From Anomaloglossus baeobatrachus (taxonomy: Eukaryota > Chordata > Amphibia > Anura > Aromobatidae), in NCBI RefSeq assembly GCF_048569485.1, contig NC_134354.1, forward strand, positions 690,585,698 to 690,649,697: a stretch of DNA of 64,000 nucleotides, given 5' to 3'. The translations under genes and the position numbers were made by a program. How positions within the stretch are numbered: the first letter of the stretch is position 1; each line of letters starts with the position of its first letter. Positions 48,723 to 60,982 of the stretch are shown one piece after another. The notes under the pieces were generated by a model, which made no database searches, was not told the DNA's origin, and was given only the letters and a program-made list of their open reading frames with translations.

Positions 48723-50081
48723 TTAGAGCTCAGATCCACTGGGCTCAGTCTCAGAACTTGGCATCCGTAGATCAGAGTCATTCCTTACCATTGAGAAAAG
48801 GCCAACCACACTGAGAAGAGCGAGCACCATTGTGACAGCGCACAGACTGAACATATTTCTAGTACCACTTTGATAGTCACTGTCATGAAGCACTAGAAGC
48901 CCCAGTCCAGCTATAAGGTTAAGGGGAACTCGGAACCAGTTCATCACCCCTGTTTGTTCCTTTTCTGGGATCAGGCGACGCCTCAGAAAACTCATAGCTG
49001 GGAAGTAGAGTCCACAAGCAAGCTCGATGAGGAGGAACGCAAGGAAGGACTCTGTTGGGCGTTCCTGCCCTGGTGCTGTAGAGAAGGTTAGCATGAAGAG
49101 GGAGAAGAAAACCATGAGTACAGATAAGCACAGAATGTGCATGGGCTGCAGGTGATATTTCTTTGAAGTAGCAAGTCGGTAGAGCGATGAACCAGTTGCA
49201 CTTGCAGCCATAAAGCCAGAGAAGGCAATTCCGAGGGGGGTATTATGAGGATCCAGTACAGGAGTCCAGAGGAAAATAAAAATGTAAACCACACTCTCAA
49301 ATAATGCCTGTATGGCACCTAAAAGCAATACACGGCGGTCCCTCAGAAGACATCTCAGACCATCTCCACAGCTTCGGGTAATGCTGCTGCTTTGTCCACG
49401 ATTCTCGTCCCAGTCCCGGATTGCTAAAGCTATAGACAGACCTAAGAGTGGTACGGCTAGCACAGAGGGGGAAGCCGGCCCGAGTCCGAGCCACTCTGCG
49501 CAGGCATTTGCAGTTATTCCTGCAACAATTGCAATGGCACCATTCCACGTAGCAACCTGAGAGAAAGTGTGAGGAAGCCAATCTGCAGGGAAATCATGGT
49601 GCTCAGCATGTTCATGAGCATACCATGATTCAAAGGAGGAAAACAGCAAGGAACTTGAGAATCCACCCAGAACGCGACCAGTCAAGAGCACAAAATAGTC
49701 CTGAGATAGTTTGCACAGGTAACATCCCGCAAGGAGGAAGGAAAACAGTATACATGATTTCCGTCGACCAAGACGTCCTGTCAGGGGACCACTTACCAAC
49801 CCTGAGAGCACAGCGGCCCCAAAGCCACACACATATATGATGGCAATCTGTCCTTCTAGAAAGTGGTAGTGATGGTACAGTTTGTACAGGTAGGGACCCT
49901 GCAGCCAGTCTGCTGCCAACGCTGGGAAGTAGGCTCGGAAAAAGTCATGCTGAAAACGGCGGAAAGCCGGGTTTCCCAACGCATTGTTGGTAGGTGAATT
50001 TTTGGAATGGCACGCCGAGAACTCCAACACGGCCCACAGAGCCAAAAGGCCAACGAGGACCAAATATGCCGTGACCAACAT
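48723..50081 (-). CDS. MFSD5: MFSD5, molybdate-anion transporter (major facilitator superfamily)
   Basis: A 452-residue protein matching vertebrate MFSD5 (about 450 residues) along its whole length, from MLVTAYL to a polar C-terminal tail. MFSD5/MOT2 proteins are described as plasma-membrane molybdate importers of the major facilitator superfamily. About twelve hydrophobic segments are visible; the first follows the N terminus directly (residues 2-21). The A-motif-like loop GPLTGRLGRRKSC (about 98-110) lies between segments 2 and 3, and family-typical stretches include LAADWLQGPYLYKLY (55-69), FLEGQIAIIYVCG (74-86), LDPHNTPLGI (276-285), FFSLFMLTFST (325-335) and RNMFSLC (408-414). The CDS is uninterrupted and lies in one exon, as in other vertebrates. 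The ATG at 50081 is the conserved start. No break is seen; the gene looks functional. Confidence 0.97.
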   Translation of the reverse strand: MLVTAYLVLVGLLALWAVLEFSACHSKNSPTNNALGNPAFRRFQHDFFRAYFPALAADWLQGPYLYKLYHHYHFLEGQIAIIYVCGFGAAVLSGLVSGPLTGRLGRRKSCILFSFLLAGCYLCKLSQDYFVLLTGRVLGGFSSSLLFSSFESWYAHEHAEHHDFPADWLPHTFSQVATWNGAIAIVAGITANACAEWLGLGPASPSVLAVPLLGLSIALAIRDWDENRGQSSSITRSCGDGLRCLLRDRRVLLLGAIQALFESVVYIFIFLWTPVLDPHNTPLGIAFSGFMAASATGSSLYRLATSKKYHLQPMHILCLSVLMVFFSLFMLTFSTAPGQERPTESFLAFLLIELACGLYFPAMSFLRRRLIPEKEQTGVMNWFRVPLNLIAGLGLLVLHDSDYQSGTRNMFSLCAVTMVLALLSVVGLFSMVRNDSDLRMPSSETEPSGSEL

Positions 50082-50113
50082 AATGTATCATCGAAATGGC
50101 ATTCTGGGAGAAG
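50082..50113 (-). other. MFSD5: MFSD5 5'UTR part of the coding exon and its splice acceptor
   Basis: On the minus strand a pyrimidine tract ending CTTTGTTTTAG (acceptor AG at 50115-50114) is followed by CTTCTCCCAGAATGCC and, 32 bases after the acceptor, the ATG. This implies an upstream non-coding exon, as known for MFSD5 in mammals. Confidence 0.7.
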
Positions 50114-52100
50114 CTAAAACAAAGAAAAAAAAAAAGACTTATTAATCAGAATTATAACATAACATTGCATAAAAATAAATGTACCACTGCTAAAGTCAGT
50201 GAAGGCAATCAAGCATTATGACCAAAAGTATGACAATTACCCTCACCGATCCCCCGCAGCTCACATTCCCACGCTCACCCAGTCCCTATGGGTTTCTATT
50301 TCCAAGTCCTGTCTGCCAAGTGTAAATGCCAGCTCAGACAATCACTAGCCACAGTGATGTCCTTCCTCATCCAGGGAATGACTGAGCAGGCATTTGTGGC
50401 CACTATCAGTGGGATTAGAAAGTAGAAACCAACAGGCATCAGGTAAGCATTCGGACAGAAGCTGCGGGGATCAATGAGGATGAGCATTGCTTCTAATATT
50501 TTTTTTTAAAGTACCACTCCAGTGTTTGTTTTTTTTCAGAGCTGGAGTGGGGCTTTAATTTAAGTCCCCTGCCCCCAGTCTTATACCCCCGCTTACATTT
50601 TCACTGTCGCTCTGCTGCCATCTTGTGACTAACTTCTGACTTTCTACAAGTCAAAAGTTATGTCACAAGCTCTAAATTCAAGTCTATGAGTCTTTCAGAC
50701 TTGTATTGCGTTGCGACCTCCAGCGCGCCCCATGAAACGCTGGAGCTGTCGGCAGGTCACAAATCAGTGGGGACATACACTGGAAAAAGATGAAGATGAT
50801 GACAGGTAAGTATTAAAACAGGGGGGCAGGGGAGGTAACAATCCAGTGGAGCAATAAATAGAAGCAGCATAGCCGGAGGGCCGCTGTAACCAGTCTTTAT
50901 CAAATAATTTTATTTCCTAAACAACCACTGTTACAATCCTGCTGCAGGTAATTCAGATTCCAACAGATGTCACCACAGACTGGGCCACCATGGTCGCACT
51001 TCGTAATGTGGAACATGGGACTTGGCACCCAAATCACTGGATCTTGGACCTCACCGATCCAAGACAAAACAAGAACGCGTCACAATGCAGGGTGGACACT
51101 GGAGGATCGGTGACCCTGCCCCGGGAATAGATGTGGGTCTGCCTGCTAGGCGTTTATGCCACAAATTTCTGATGGGATCACAGAAGTCAGGTCAGTGACT
51201 ACTAATCGGAGATGAGCGGACCAATTAGTAACAAATCAAAGGGGAGACCAAGCGGGGGAAGGGAACATGTGTGGGGGGTGTGGCCATGGAGGACTGGCGG
51301 GGGCCGGCTGGGGAGGACAAGCTAGGGCCAGCCAGAAAGGACAGGCGGGGGACGGCTGGGGAGGGTAGCTGTGAGCACAGGCGGGGGGGGAGACAGCCGT
51401 GGAGGACAGGCGGGGGCAGGCCAGAAAGGTCAGGCGGGGGCCGGCTGGGGAGGGTAGCTGTGAGCACAGGCGGGGGGAGACAGCTGTGGAGGACAGGCGG
51501 GGGCAGGCCGGTAAGGACAGGTGGTGCCGGCTGGGGAGGGCAGCTGTGAGCACAGGCGGGGGGAGACAGCCGTGGAGGACAGGCGGGGGCAGGCCGGAAA
51601 GGACAGGCGGTGCCGGCTGGGGAGGCCAGCTGTCAGCATAGGCAGGGGGGATGGCGGCCGTGGACAGGCGGGGGGCTGGCTTGGGAGGGCAGCCATGAGC
51701 ACAGGTGGGGAGGGGAAGGCGGCTGTGCGCACAGGCGGGGGTTGGCCGGGAAAGGCAGGCGGGGGACGGCCGGCGGGGGTCGGCCGGGGAGGGCAGGCGG
51801 GGGTCGGCCGGGGAGGGCAGGCGGGGGTCGGCCGGGGAGGGCAGGCGGGGGCTTGCCGGGGAGGGCAGGCGGGGGCAGCTCTCCTGTAGTTCACCCCTTC
51901 ACTCACAGACAGAATGGGATCATCCCAAATTTAATTTCAGGAGGCTCTCCTGATCATTAGCCATGTCATATCCAACAGAACAATACACACAGGACGGCGC
52001 TGAGAACATGACAAGGACAGGACACCTATGGCTTATATACTGAGGGTTATACTGAGACTTGTAGTCCCACAGTCAGGGAACAGGACAATACACAGGAGCG
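50114..52100 (-). other. MFSD5: Presumed MFSD5 intron 1
   Basis: Non-coding. It contains a frog-type repeat at about 50510-50830 (GTACCACTCCAGTG...), unassigned sequence at 50930-51200 and a GC-rich minisatellite at 51270-51885. The exon 1 donor was not fixed. Confidence 0.4.
51270..51885. repeat. GC-rich minisatellite
   Basis: Long units of about 80-90 bp (GTGAGCACAGGCGGGGGGAG... then GGCCGGAAAGGACAGGCGG) are followed at about 51765-51880 by a short unit GGCCGGGGAGGGCAGGCGGG repeated about five times. It is strongly G-rich on the plus strand, so G-quadruplex formation is possible. The frames on both strands are by-products. Confidence 0.85.
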
Positions 52101-52420
52101 CTATAGACTGTGCACCGTCCACTACTTCCTGCAGATACCGACCCTCCAGCCGCCGCCTACTGCCGCCCCCTGCAGCGCTCTCCCTCTCTGCCGTCCGTCA
52201 CGTTCATCGTTGCTGGCTGCGCACTTCCGCTTCCGGGAGAATACGCACTCCGTGGGCGGGGCTACGAGAAATCACGTGATCCTTCACTGTTCTAGGGTCC
52301 GTGATGCAGTCACATGACCTCCTCCCTGCGCGCAGTGTGTCCTGCACTGGCAGTGCTCGGAGGTCCTGTGCTCGCTGTAGCCGGCAATGTCTGCGGTAGT
52401 GCGGCGCCTGTGTCACATGT
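52100..52420 (-). promoter_or_regulatory. MFSD5: Candidate CpG-rich MFSD5 promoter
   Basis: GC- and CpG-rich, with an ETS-type ACTTCCGCTTCCGGG at 52223-52237, a GC box GGGCGGGGC at 52254-52262 and a palindromic E-box ATCACGTGAT at 52271-52280, a typical housekeeping promoter set. It lies 2 kb upstream of the MFSD5 coding exon on the same strand. The assignment to MFSD5 rather than to a gene on the plus strand is inference. Confidence 0.45.
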
Positions 52421-52976
52421 TCTATATAAGCCAATGGCGGCCTCGTGAATATTATCGGTCTGTGAGGAGGTGACAGCAAATCCACACATATTTTACGTGG
52501 TTTTCTGGTAAAAAGAAGCTTTAGTGAATCCATGGTATAGGTGATAAGTGATATATCGGTGCTCTGACCGCTGGGACCAGTATCAGAGCTGGCACGTGGG
52601 CCCCTGTTAGAATGGCGCAGCGCTGCACATTGTCTATGGGGCTGCTGGAAAAGGCTGAGTGCTGTGCTCTGCAGCTCCATAGACAATGAATGGAGCGGGG
52701 GTGGGGCACGCTAAAAAACTGATAACTTAAGTGGAGAAGAAATGTGGAAGCCCCTAGGGCAGAGACCCCATCCTATGGCTCTGGACTGGCTCACGGCTGT
52801 CTTCCAGTTTAGTGCATTAGCGCCATGACCAGCAGACAGCTGTGAGGTGTGCGTATCCCCACACAGGAGCTCTGGATGTCAGTTTACTGGGGTTTACAGA
52901 TAAATGAAGCAGTGCTATGGCCAGTCAGTGCAGGGGCTTGATGCGAGAATACCAATCAGGGTACGGTGGGAGCCCC
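52421..52976. other. No recognisable gene
   Basis: Non-coding. A frog-type dispersed repeat lies at about 52500-52720. Nothing further. Confidence 0.4.
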
Positions 52977-55877
52977 TGGCCCGTCTCCCCGTCCTGTTGG
53001 TACCCCTATGTCCGTCCACCCTGGCCCTGCCATCTGCCTCTGGTGACCCGGTGACGGTAGCACTAGTGACTATGTCAGTTTGTCAACCGTCGCAGCTACA
53101 CTAGTGACTCTGCTTCTCTGCACCTGCGTCCGTCCTTGCCCTGGGGGTCAGCTGCAACACTCCCAGCTCATGCTCTTGGAGTGGCACCTGGTGTCTGCCT
53201 CATGGTGGGCGCTTGGTCAAGCCCCTTCCACTAAAGGGCAAGCCCGGGTCCACTTTTGTTAACGGTGAGTGTTACAGTTTGTTCAGGACATGGACTTCAT
53301 TAACTCTGGTTCTCCGCCTCTGTTAAAAATCTACCATGAGATGTCGCAGATGCGGGAACAGCAAAATCAAATTCTGGACCATCTACGGTCAGTGAATGTC
53401 CGCCTGAACGCTCCAGCTTCTCCACCTGTATCCGGACCTTATCTGTCCCACTTCACTTTGAGGCCCCTTTCACACATCAGTGATTCTGGTACGTTTGTGC
53501 TTTTTTTTTTATACGTACCAGAATCACTGACATACGCAGACCCATTATAATGAATGGGTCTGCTCACACGTCAGTGATTTTTCACTGAACGTGTCTCCGT
53601 GCAGCGTACACCCGTGGCTGTGATTCTGCACGGAGACAAGTCAGTTTTTTTCTGGCATCACTGATGACCCACGGACCATACTATGGTGTGATCCGTGTGT
53701 GATCCGTGAAACATGTACCAGAAAATCACGGGCATATTAAATATTTTCAACTTACCTTGCCTGCGATTCGCTGTGCAGCCTCCGCTCTCGGCAGCTCCTG
53801 CCTGGCTCATGAATATTCATGAGAGCAGGAACAGCCGACCAGGAAGTAGCTGCTGAGGGCGGTGGGCGGACGCTGCAGAGCTGGAGACTTCAGTACCATG
53901 GACAGCAGGAACGAAGGCAGGTGAGTAATATCCATGTGCGATCACAGATTGGACATGGACAACCCACGTGTGCCGTGAATCACGGAACACGGAGGGACAT
54001 GTGCGTGTTTTACACGTCAGTGAAAAACGTCAGTGTTTTTCACTGACGTGTGAAACGGGCCTGATAGAGACCCCCAAGCAATTCCGAGGCTTCATCAACC
54101 AATTTACCCTGCACTTTGAACTGTTAGCCCATCAGCTTCCTTCAGACTGGTCCAAAGTGGCATTCCTGATATCGCACCTTGGTGGGGAAGCTCTCATTTG
54201 GGTCAATCTCCTGTGGAAGAGAAATTACCCAATTACTGCCGACATTCTGAATTTCTGCAGGCCTTCTGGAAGGTGTTTGATGAGCTGGGCCGTGTTGTGT
54301 TTGCTGCATCCTCTCTTCTGCAGTTGTGTCAAGGAGTCCAGACTGTGGGTCAATATGCGGATCAATTGCGCACTCTCTTTTCTGTACTTGGATGGAATAA
54401 TCAAGTGCTGTTATCCACCTTTTAGAGTAGTTTATCTAGGAGAATCAAGGATGAACTGGCTGATCGTGATATTCCCCATACTCTGGATGATCTTATCTCC
54501 TTAGCCACACGGGTTGATTGCAGGAACGATCCAAGGATGCCTCCCGTAAAAGGAAACCTACTCGCCTGGCTTCAGTCTTTGAGAAACCGTCGGTTTCTCA
54601 GTTTCCAACTTCCATTCTGGTTCCGTAACCCATGATGGTGAATGAGATCAAGATTGTGAACAACGACGAGAACATTGCCAAGCCTTGGGGTTGTGCTTCT
54701 ATGGAGGAGCAGAGCACTTCATCCAGGTCTGTCCTTTGAAACCAGAACCCTCCTACCTCGGCTCAGTAGGAGAGGTCTCCTTCGGCGAGAGCAGGTCTTC
54801 TTCTTGATTGGACTTGACCATGTCCATATCGTATGGAGGAGTAAAGTTCTCTGAGGCAGCTCATCTGGACTCCGGTTCTGTGGGAAGTTTCGTTCAGCAA
54901 GCTGTGGTGGAGCGTTTTCATGCGTGCCCATGAGCGTGTTCTGGACTGGAAATCTGGTGAGGTACTTTGTTAGGGGCAGAGATGCCACAAGAAGTGTCTG
55001 GTTAATGTCCATCCATCTAGTTCTTCTGAGGTACAATCTTGCCATCTGTTCCGATCTCCCTGTCTGTTGGCTATCATTGACTTTGTTGAGAGGAAAGAGG
55101 AATTTCAAGGTGTTCCTGAACCCTCTGTGATATCTGTCCTGGTTACCGGTTCCATGTCCAAGAAGACGTTTTCTAAACAAAGACCATCCAACCTACCTTA
55201 CTCACCAGCCAACTCTCCTTCCATCTATTCTGAGGACATCTCGCAGAAGAGATCTCCTTCTGGCCTGGTGAAGGGAGGGCATAATGGGGGGTACTTTAGT
55301 GCTTCCCTCCCAACAGGGACACGCACTTACCGCCTCAGCTGGCTGTCACACCATGCTGTCATTGAGAGGCACTGACTACTTAAGGCAATTTCCCACTATG
55401 GGAAGTGCCTGATCAACATGTTCAGTTAGCTAGTGGTTCGGTGCCCCAGCCAGCTAGTTGTCAGGTCCCCTTGTTCGCTGTGCTTCCCATGTTAGTATCT
55501 CTTTGCTCGTCTCCCGGTCATGTTGGTACCCCTGTGTCCGTCCACCCTGGCCGTGCCATCTACTTCAGCTGTCCTAGTGGCCCTGTAGTATGAGTGACTC
55601 TGGCTGTCCATCTTGGCCGTACTGAGAGTCTCAGGCGTACCGGCTGCACCTGCTACACCAGTTACTCTGCCTGTCTGCACTTGTCTCCGTCCTTGCCCTG
55701 GGGGTCAGTTGTCGCAGTCCCAGTCCTTGCCCTGGGAGTGGCACTTGGCGCCTGCCTCCTGGTGGGAGCTTAGTTAAGCCCCTTTAATTTAAAGTGCAAG
55801 CCCGGGTCCCCCCTGTGGTGCAGTGGGTCCACTTTTGCTCAAAGCGGTACCATATCTGGCGGTGAGCATTGCAACCT
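52977..55877 (+). mobile_element. Ty3/gypsy LTR retrotransposon fossil with recognisable gag
   Basis: Homologous ends at about 52977-53277 and 55507-55877 (both containing GTTGGTACCCC, CCTTGCCCTGGGGGTCAG and AAGCCCGGGTCC) are LTR remnants. Between them, 53290-53460 and 54063-54520 encode Ty3/gypsy-type gag (QFRGFINQFTLHFELLAHQL, GEALIWVNLLW and similar). The rest, to about 55300, is a decayed remainder without a clear pol. It is an old fossil with many breaks, and a MITE sits in the gag region. Confidence 0.75.
53461..54062. mobile_element. MITE inserted in the gypsy gag region
   Basis: GGCCCCTTTCACACATCAGTG at the left mirrors CACTGACGTGTGAAACGGGCC at the right, flanked by TGA on both sides. 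Internal hairpins include the self-complementary CTCATGAATATTCATGAG. A 3-bp duplication fits PIF/Harbinger-type insertion. Confidence 0.75.
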
Positions 55878-56265
55878 CTTGACACTCCTTATTACCAACA
55901 TTTTCTAGATCACATCGAGACATGGGCCATGCTTCCCGGAACAGCACTCATAAGCTTGATCCGGGATGGTTGAGCGCTATGGATAATATACCGCATTAGT
56001 CACTCCAGTGTTAAAAGACTCTACAGGGGTCTTCTGACAATTTTGAAGGCAAGAAGAGTCTAGAACTGTGCTTGGCATCCATCCTTGGCATATGATGGAC
56101 CATATTATAAATCAGTTGAGTACATTCACGTGATAAATCTGGGATGACCTCATTCCATCTATTATTAACAAAGTCTTGTATTTTATGCTGTGTTATCTTA
56201 TTTATAGTCTTTGAGGCCAAGTTCACATTGGGTTTTTATTTTTTTTTATTTACATGGAAAAAAAG
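55878..56265. other. No recognisable gene
   Basis: Non-coding. The T-rich end GGCCAAGTTCACATTGGG near 56215 looks like a MITE end without a partner. Confidence 0.45.
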
Positions 56266-59200
56266 AAAAGCAACAATAAGAGGATAATGTCCTCCAAAAA
56301 TCAAGTATTACTCACAGCAAGTTGGGCTGCAGTGTGTACATCGCCCTGGCCAAAAACTGATGCTCTAGCAGGATACAGCTAAACCCCCACTAAGTGGAGG
56401 CATCACAGGTGCAGGAGAAGCAGATCACACACACACCTTCATGGAATGGAGGGGAGGTGACTGCTAGATAATAAAACTGCACACAAGTGGCTTGCATAGA
56501 GCGCTGTTCACATGCAGATGACACAGTCACAAACCCGCAGCCTATTAGGTAACGCCCTTCTATTAGATCAGGCGGGCTGCCAAGCCGTACTCCACTGTAT
56601 ATCATGCACGGACAGACACTCTACAATGCAAGGCCCAACAGAAAGGGGCCTGGCTGTATCCTGTACAAACAAAAAAATATGAGGTTTTTGTTGGTATTTA
56701 TGGCCATAAAACGTAAGCCTACACCCTCGTCAAGGGACCTCATGTCTGTAGGTCCCTACACTAAATATAAAAAAGCAACAATAAGAGGATAATGTCCTCC
56801 AAAAATCAAGTATTACTCACAGCAAGTTGGGCTGCAGTGTGTACATCGCCCTGGCCAAAAACTGATGCTCTAGCAGGATACAGCTAAACCGCCACTAAGT
56901 GGAGGCATCACAGGTGCAGGAGAAGCAGATCACACACACACCTTCATGGAATGGAGGGGAGGTGACTGCTAGATGATAAAACTGCACACAAGTGGCTTGC
57001 ATAGAGCGCTGTTCACATGCAGATGACACAGTCACAAACCCGCAGCCTATTAGGTAACGCCCTTCTATTAGATCAGGCGGGCTGCCAAGCCGTACTCCAC
57101 TGTATATCATGCATGGACAGACACTCTACAATGCAAGGCCCAACAGAAAGGGGCCTGGCTGTATCCTGTACAAACAAAAAAATATGAGGTTTTTGTTGGT
57201 ATTTATGGCCATAAAACGTAAGCCTACACCCTCGTCAAGGGACCTCATGTCTGTAGGTCCCTACACTAAATATAAAAAAAGCAACAATAAGAGGATAATG
57301 TCCTCCAAAAATCAAGTATTACTCACAGCAAGTTGGGCTGCAGTGTGTACATCGCCCTGGCCAAAAACTGATGCTCTAGCAGGATACAGCTAAACCCCCA
57401 CTAAGTGGAGGCATCACAGGTGCAGGAGAAGCAGATCACACACACACCTTCATGGAATGGAGGGGAGGTGACTGCTAGATGATAAAACTGCACACAAGTG
57501 GCTTGCATAGAGCGCTGTTCACATGCAGATGACACAGTCACAAACCCGCAGCCTATTAGGTAACGCCCTTCTATTAGATCAGGCGGGCTGCCAAGCCGTA
57601 CTCCACTGTATATCATGCACGGACAGACACTCTACAATGCAAGGCCCAACAGAAAGGGGCCTGGCTGTATCCTGTACAAACAAAAAAATATGAGGTTTTT
57701 GTTGGTATTTATGGCCATAAAACGTAAGCCTACACCCTCGTCAAGGGACCTCATGTCTGTAGGTCCCTACACTAAATATAAAAAAAGCAACAATAAGAGG
57801 ATAATGTCCTCCAAAAATCAAGTATTACTCACAGCAAGTTGGGCTGCAGTGTGTACATCGCCCTGGCCAAAAACTGATGCTCTAGCAGGATACAGCTAAA
57901 CCCCCACTAAGTGGAGGCATCACAGGTGCAGGAGAAGCAGATCACACACACACCTTCATGGAATGGAGGGGAGGTGACTGCTAGATGATAAAACTGCACA
58001 CAAGTGGCTTGCATAGAGCGCTGTTCACATGCAGATGACACAGTCACAAACCCGCAGCCTATTAGGTAACGCCCTTCTATTAGATCAGGCGGGCTGCCAA
58101 GCCGTACTCCACTGTATATCATGCACGGACAGACACTCTACAATGCAAGGCCCAACAGAAAGGGGCCTGGCTGTATCCTGTACAAACAAAAAAATATGAG
58201 GTTTTTGTTGGTATTTATGGCCATAAAACGTAAGCCTACACCCTCGTCAAGGGACCTCATGTCTGTAGGTCCCTACACTAAATATAAAATATTTTTATAT
58301 TTAGTGTAGGGACCTACAGACATGAGGTCCCTTGACGAGGGTGTAGGCTTACGTTTTATGGCCATAAATACCAACAAAAACCTCATATTTTTTTGTTTGT
58401 ACAGGATACAGCCAGGCCCCTTTCTGTTGGGCCTTGCATTGTAGAGTGTCTGTCCGTGCATGATATACAGTGGAGTACGGCTTGGCAGCCCGCCTGATCT
58501 AATAGAGGGGCGTTACCTAATAGGCTGCGGGTTTGTGACTGTGTCATCTGCATGTGAACAGCGCTCTATGCAAGCCACTTGTGTGCAGTTTTATCATCTA
58601 GCAGTCACCTCCCCTCCATTCCATGAAGGTGTGTGTGTGATCTGCTTCTCCTGCACCTGTGATGCCTCCACTTAGTGGGGGTTTAGCTGTATCCTGCTAG
58701 AGCATCAGTTTTTGGCCAGGGCGATGTACACACTGCAGCCCAACTTGCTGTGAGTAATACTTGATTTTTGGAGGACATTATCCTCTTATTGTTGCTTTTT
58801 TTATATTTAGTGTAGGGACCTACAGACATGAGGTCCCTTGACGAGGGTGTAGGCTTACGTTTTATGGCCATAAATACCAACAAAAACCTCATATTTTTTT
58901 GTTTGTACAGGATACAGCCAGGCCCCTTTCTGTTGGGCCTTGCATTGTAGAGTGTCTGTCCGTGCATGATATACAGTGGAGTACGGCTTGGCAGCCCGCC
59001 TGATCTAATAGAAGGGCGTTACCTAATAGGCTGCGGGTTTGTGACTGTGTCATCTGCATGTGAACAGCGCTCTATGCAAGCCACTTGTGTGCAGTTTTAT
59101 CATCTAGCAGTCACCTCCCCTCCATTCCATGAAGGTGTGTGTGTGATCTGCTTCTCCTGCACCTGTGATGCCTCCACTTAGTGGGGGTTTAGCTGTATCC

Positions 59201-60265
59201 TGCTAGAGCATCAGTTTTTGGCCAGGGCGATGTACACACTGCAGCCCAACTTGCTGTGAGTAATACTTGATTTTTGGAGGACATTATCCTCTTATTGTTG
59301 CTTTTTTTATATTTAGTGTAGGGACCTACAGACATGAGGTCCCTTGACGAGGGTGTAGGCTTACGTTTTATGGCCATAAATACCAACAAAAACCTCATAT
59401 TTTTTTGTTTGTACAGGATACAGCCAGGCCCCTTTCTGTTGGGCCTTGCATTGTAGAGTGTCTGTCCGTGCATGATATACAGTGGAGTACGGCTTGGCAG
59501 CCCGCCTGATCTAATAGAAGGGCGTTACCTAATAGGCTGCGTGTTTGTGACTGTGTCATCTGCATGTGAACAGCGCTCTATGCAAGCCACTTGTGTGCAG
59601 TTTTATCATCTAGCAGTCACCTCCCCTCCATTCCATGAAGGTGTGTGTGTGATCTGCTTCTCCTGCACCTGTGATGCCTCCACTTAGTGGGGGTTTAGCT
59701 GTATCCTGCTAGAGCATCAGTTTTTGGCCAGGGCGATGTACACACTGCAGCCCAACTTGCTGTGAGTAATACTTGATTTTTGGAGGACATTATCCTCTTA
59801 TTGTTGCTTTTTTTATATTTAGTGTAGGGACCTACAGACATGAGGTCCCTTGACGAGGGTGTAGGCTTACGTTTTATGGCCATAAATACCAACAAAAACC
59901 TCATATTTTTTTGTTTGTACAGGATACAGCCAGGCCCCTTTCTGTTGGGCCTTGCATTGTAGAGTGTCTGTCCGTGCATGATATACAGTGGAGTACGGCT
60001 TGGCAGCCCGCCTGATCTAATAGAAGGGCGTTACCTAATAGGCTGCGGGTTTGTGACTGTGTCATCTGCATGTGAACAGCGCTCTATGCAAGCCACTTGT
60101 GTGCAGTTTTATCATCTAGCAGTCACCTCCCCTCCATTCCATGAAGGTGTGTGTGTGATCTGCTTCTCCTGCACCTATGATGCCTCCACTTAGTGGGGGT
60201 TTAGCTGTATCCTGCTAGAGCATCAGTTTTTGGCCAGGGCGATGTACACACTGCAGCCCAACTTG
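56266..60265. repeat. 4-kb palindrome: tandem 506-bp units, about four per arm, in opposite orientation
   Basis: Left-arm units start with GCAACAATAAGAGGATAATG at 56270, 56775, 57281 and 57787 (period 505-506 bp). The right arm is the reverse complement, with the matching unit ends at 58795, 59301 and 59807, and an outermost unit about 50 bp short that ends at 60265. The axis is at about 58291 (AAATATAAAA TAT TTTTATATTT). Units are about 99% identical, with a few private differences (for example near 56886, 57113, 58507, 59542, 60178). The flanks CATGGAAAAA at 56253 and 60266 suggest a target duplication of ten or more bases. No reading frame resembles a protein. Confidence 0.95.
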
Positions 60266-60889
60266 CATGGAAAAAGAGAGCAAAATTATATATGGGAGTG
60301 AATGGAAATATATTTTTCTGAACTAGGGACGTTAAGCACTTTTCTCCTAGGTACAAGTCATAGCATGTTGCTAGTATAAGTCATCAATAAGTGATTGGTG
60401 GGGATCCAATCGGCATTATCACCATATTTCTCTGAATCAAGGGAATTCAGTGCTTGTTTTCGCTAGAGGCCCTCAATTCTACAGAGTTTGTATAGTACAA
60501 TAGAGCACATGCTCTACCAATGCCTCCTCGCAACTAGAAATGATCTGGATCCGGAGTTGCAGTGATCATGGAGGGTCCCAGTAGATGGAAACCCCTCATA
60601 TATCTCCATTCAGTCGTGGCAGGTAAATAGTTTACTGACAAGCTGCCTTCAGAAGACGTCATCCATAGCTGCCCATTCACACAATAATTAGGTATATATG
60701 ACAAATCTGTTAGATCACTGACCCTTTACTAGGCAAGATTTTAAAAGTCTGATGAAATTATCAGTATACAATAGGATAAAGAGTTGCACACAAGTCACAA
60801 TGTATAGGGGAATGATGAAAAGCAGAACTGCTATGGGAATACTAGACTGAAAAATACAATGAACTATCTGAAAAACATAAAAAAGTATG
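60266..60889. other. No recognisable gene
   Basis: Non-coding, AT-rich, with fragments of dispersed repeats (GGTGGGGATCCAATCGGC near 60398). Confidence 0.45.
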
Positions 60890-60982
60890 CTATGGGGGCG
60901 GAGCTAGACATGGCTGAGTGAGGACGTGCTTTTCTGGAGCTCCTCTATATAATCCCCCATAAAGCCGGCTTTTACATAAAAA

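Noticed and set aside
51236-51960. Gly/Arg- and Pro-rich frames on both strands
   Set aside because: By-products of the GC-rich minisatellite.
56390-60193. Repeated frames of 62-94 codons in the palindromic array
   Set aside because: They recur because the 506-bp unit recurs. Opposing frames overlap and neither resembles a protein.
56266-60265. Hammerhead ribozyme in the 506-bp unit (CTGATGC and TTGACGAGG segments)
   Set aside because: The CUGANGA and GAAA core elements do not occur together with suitable stems on either strand.
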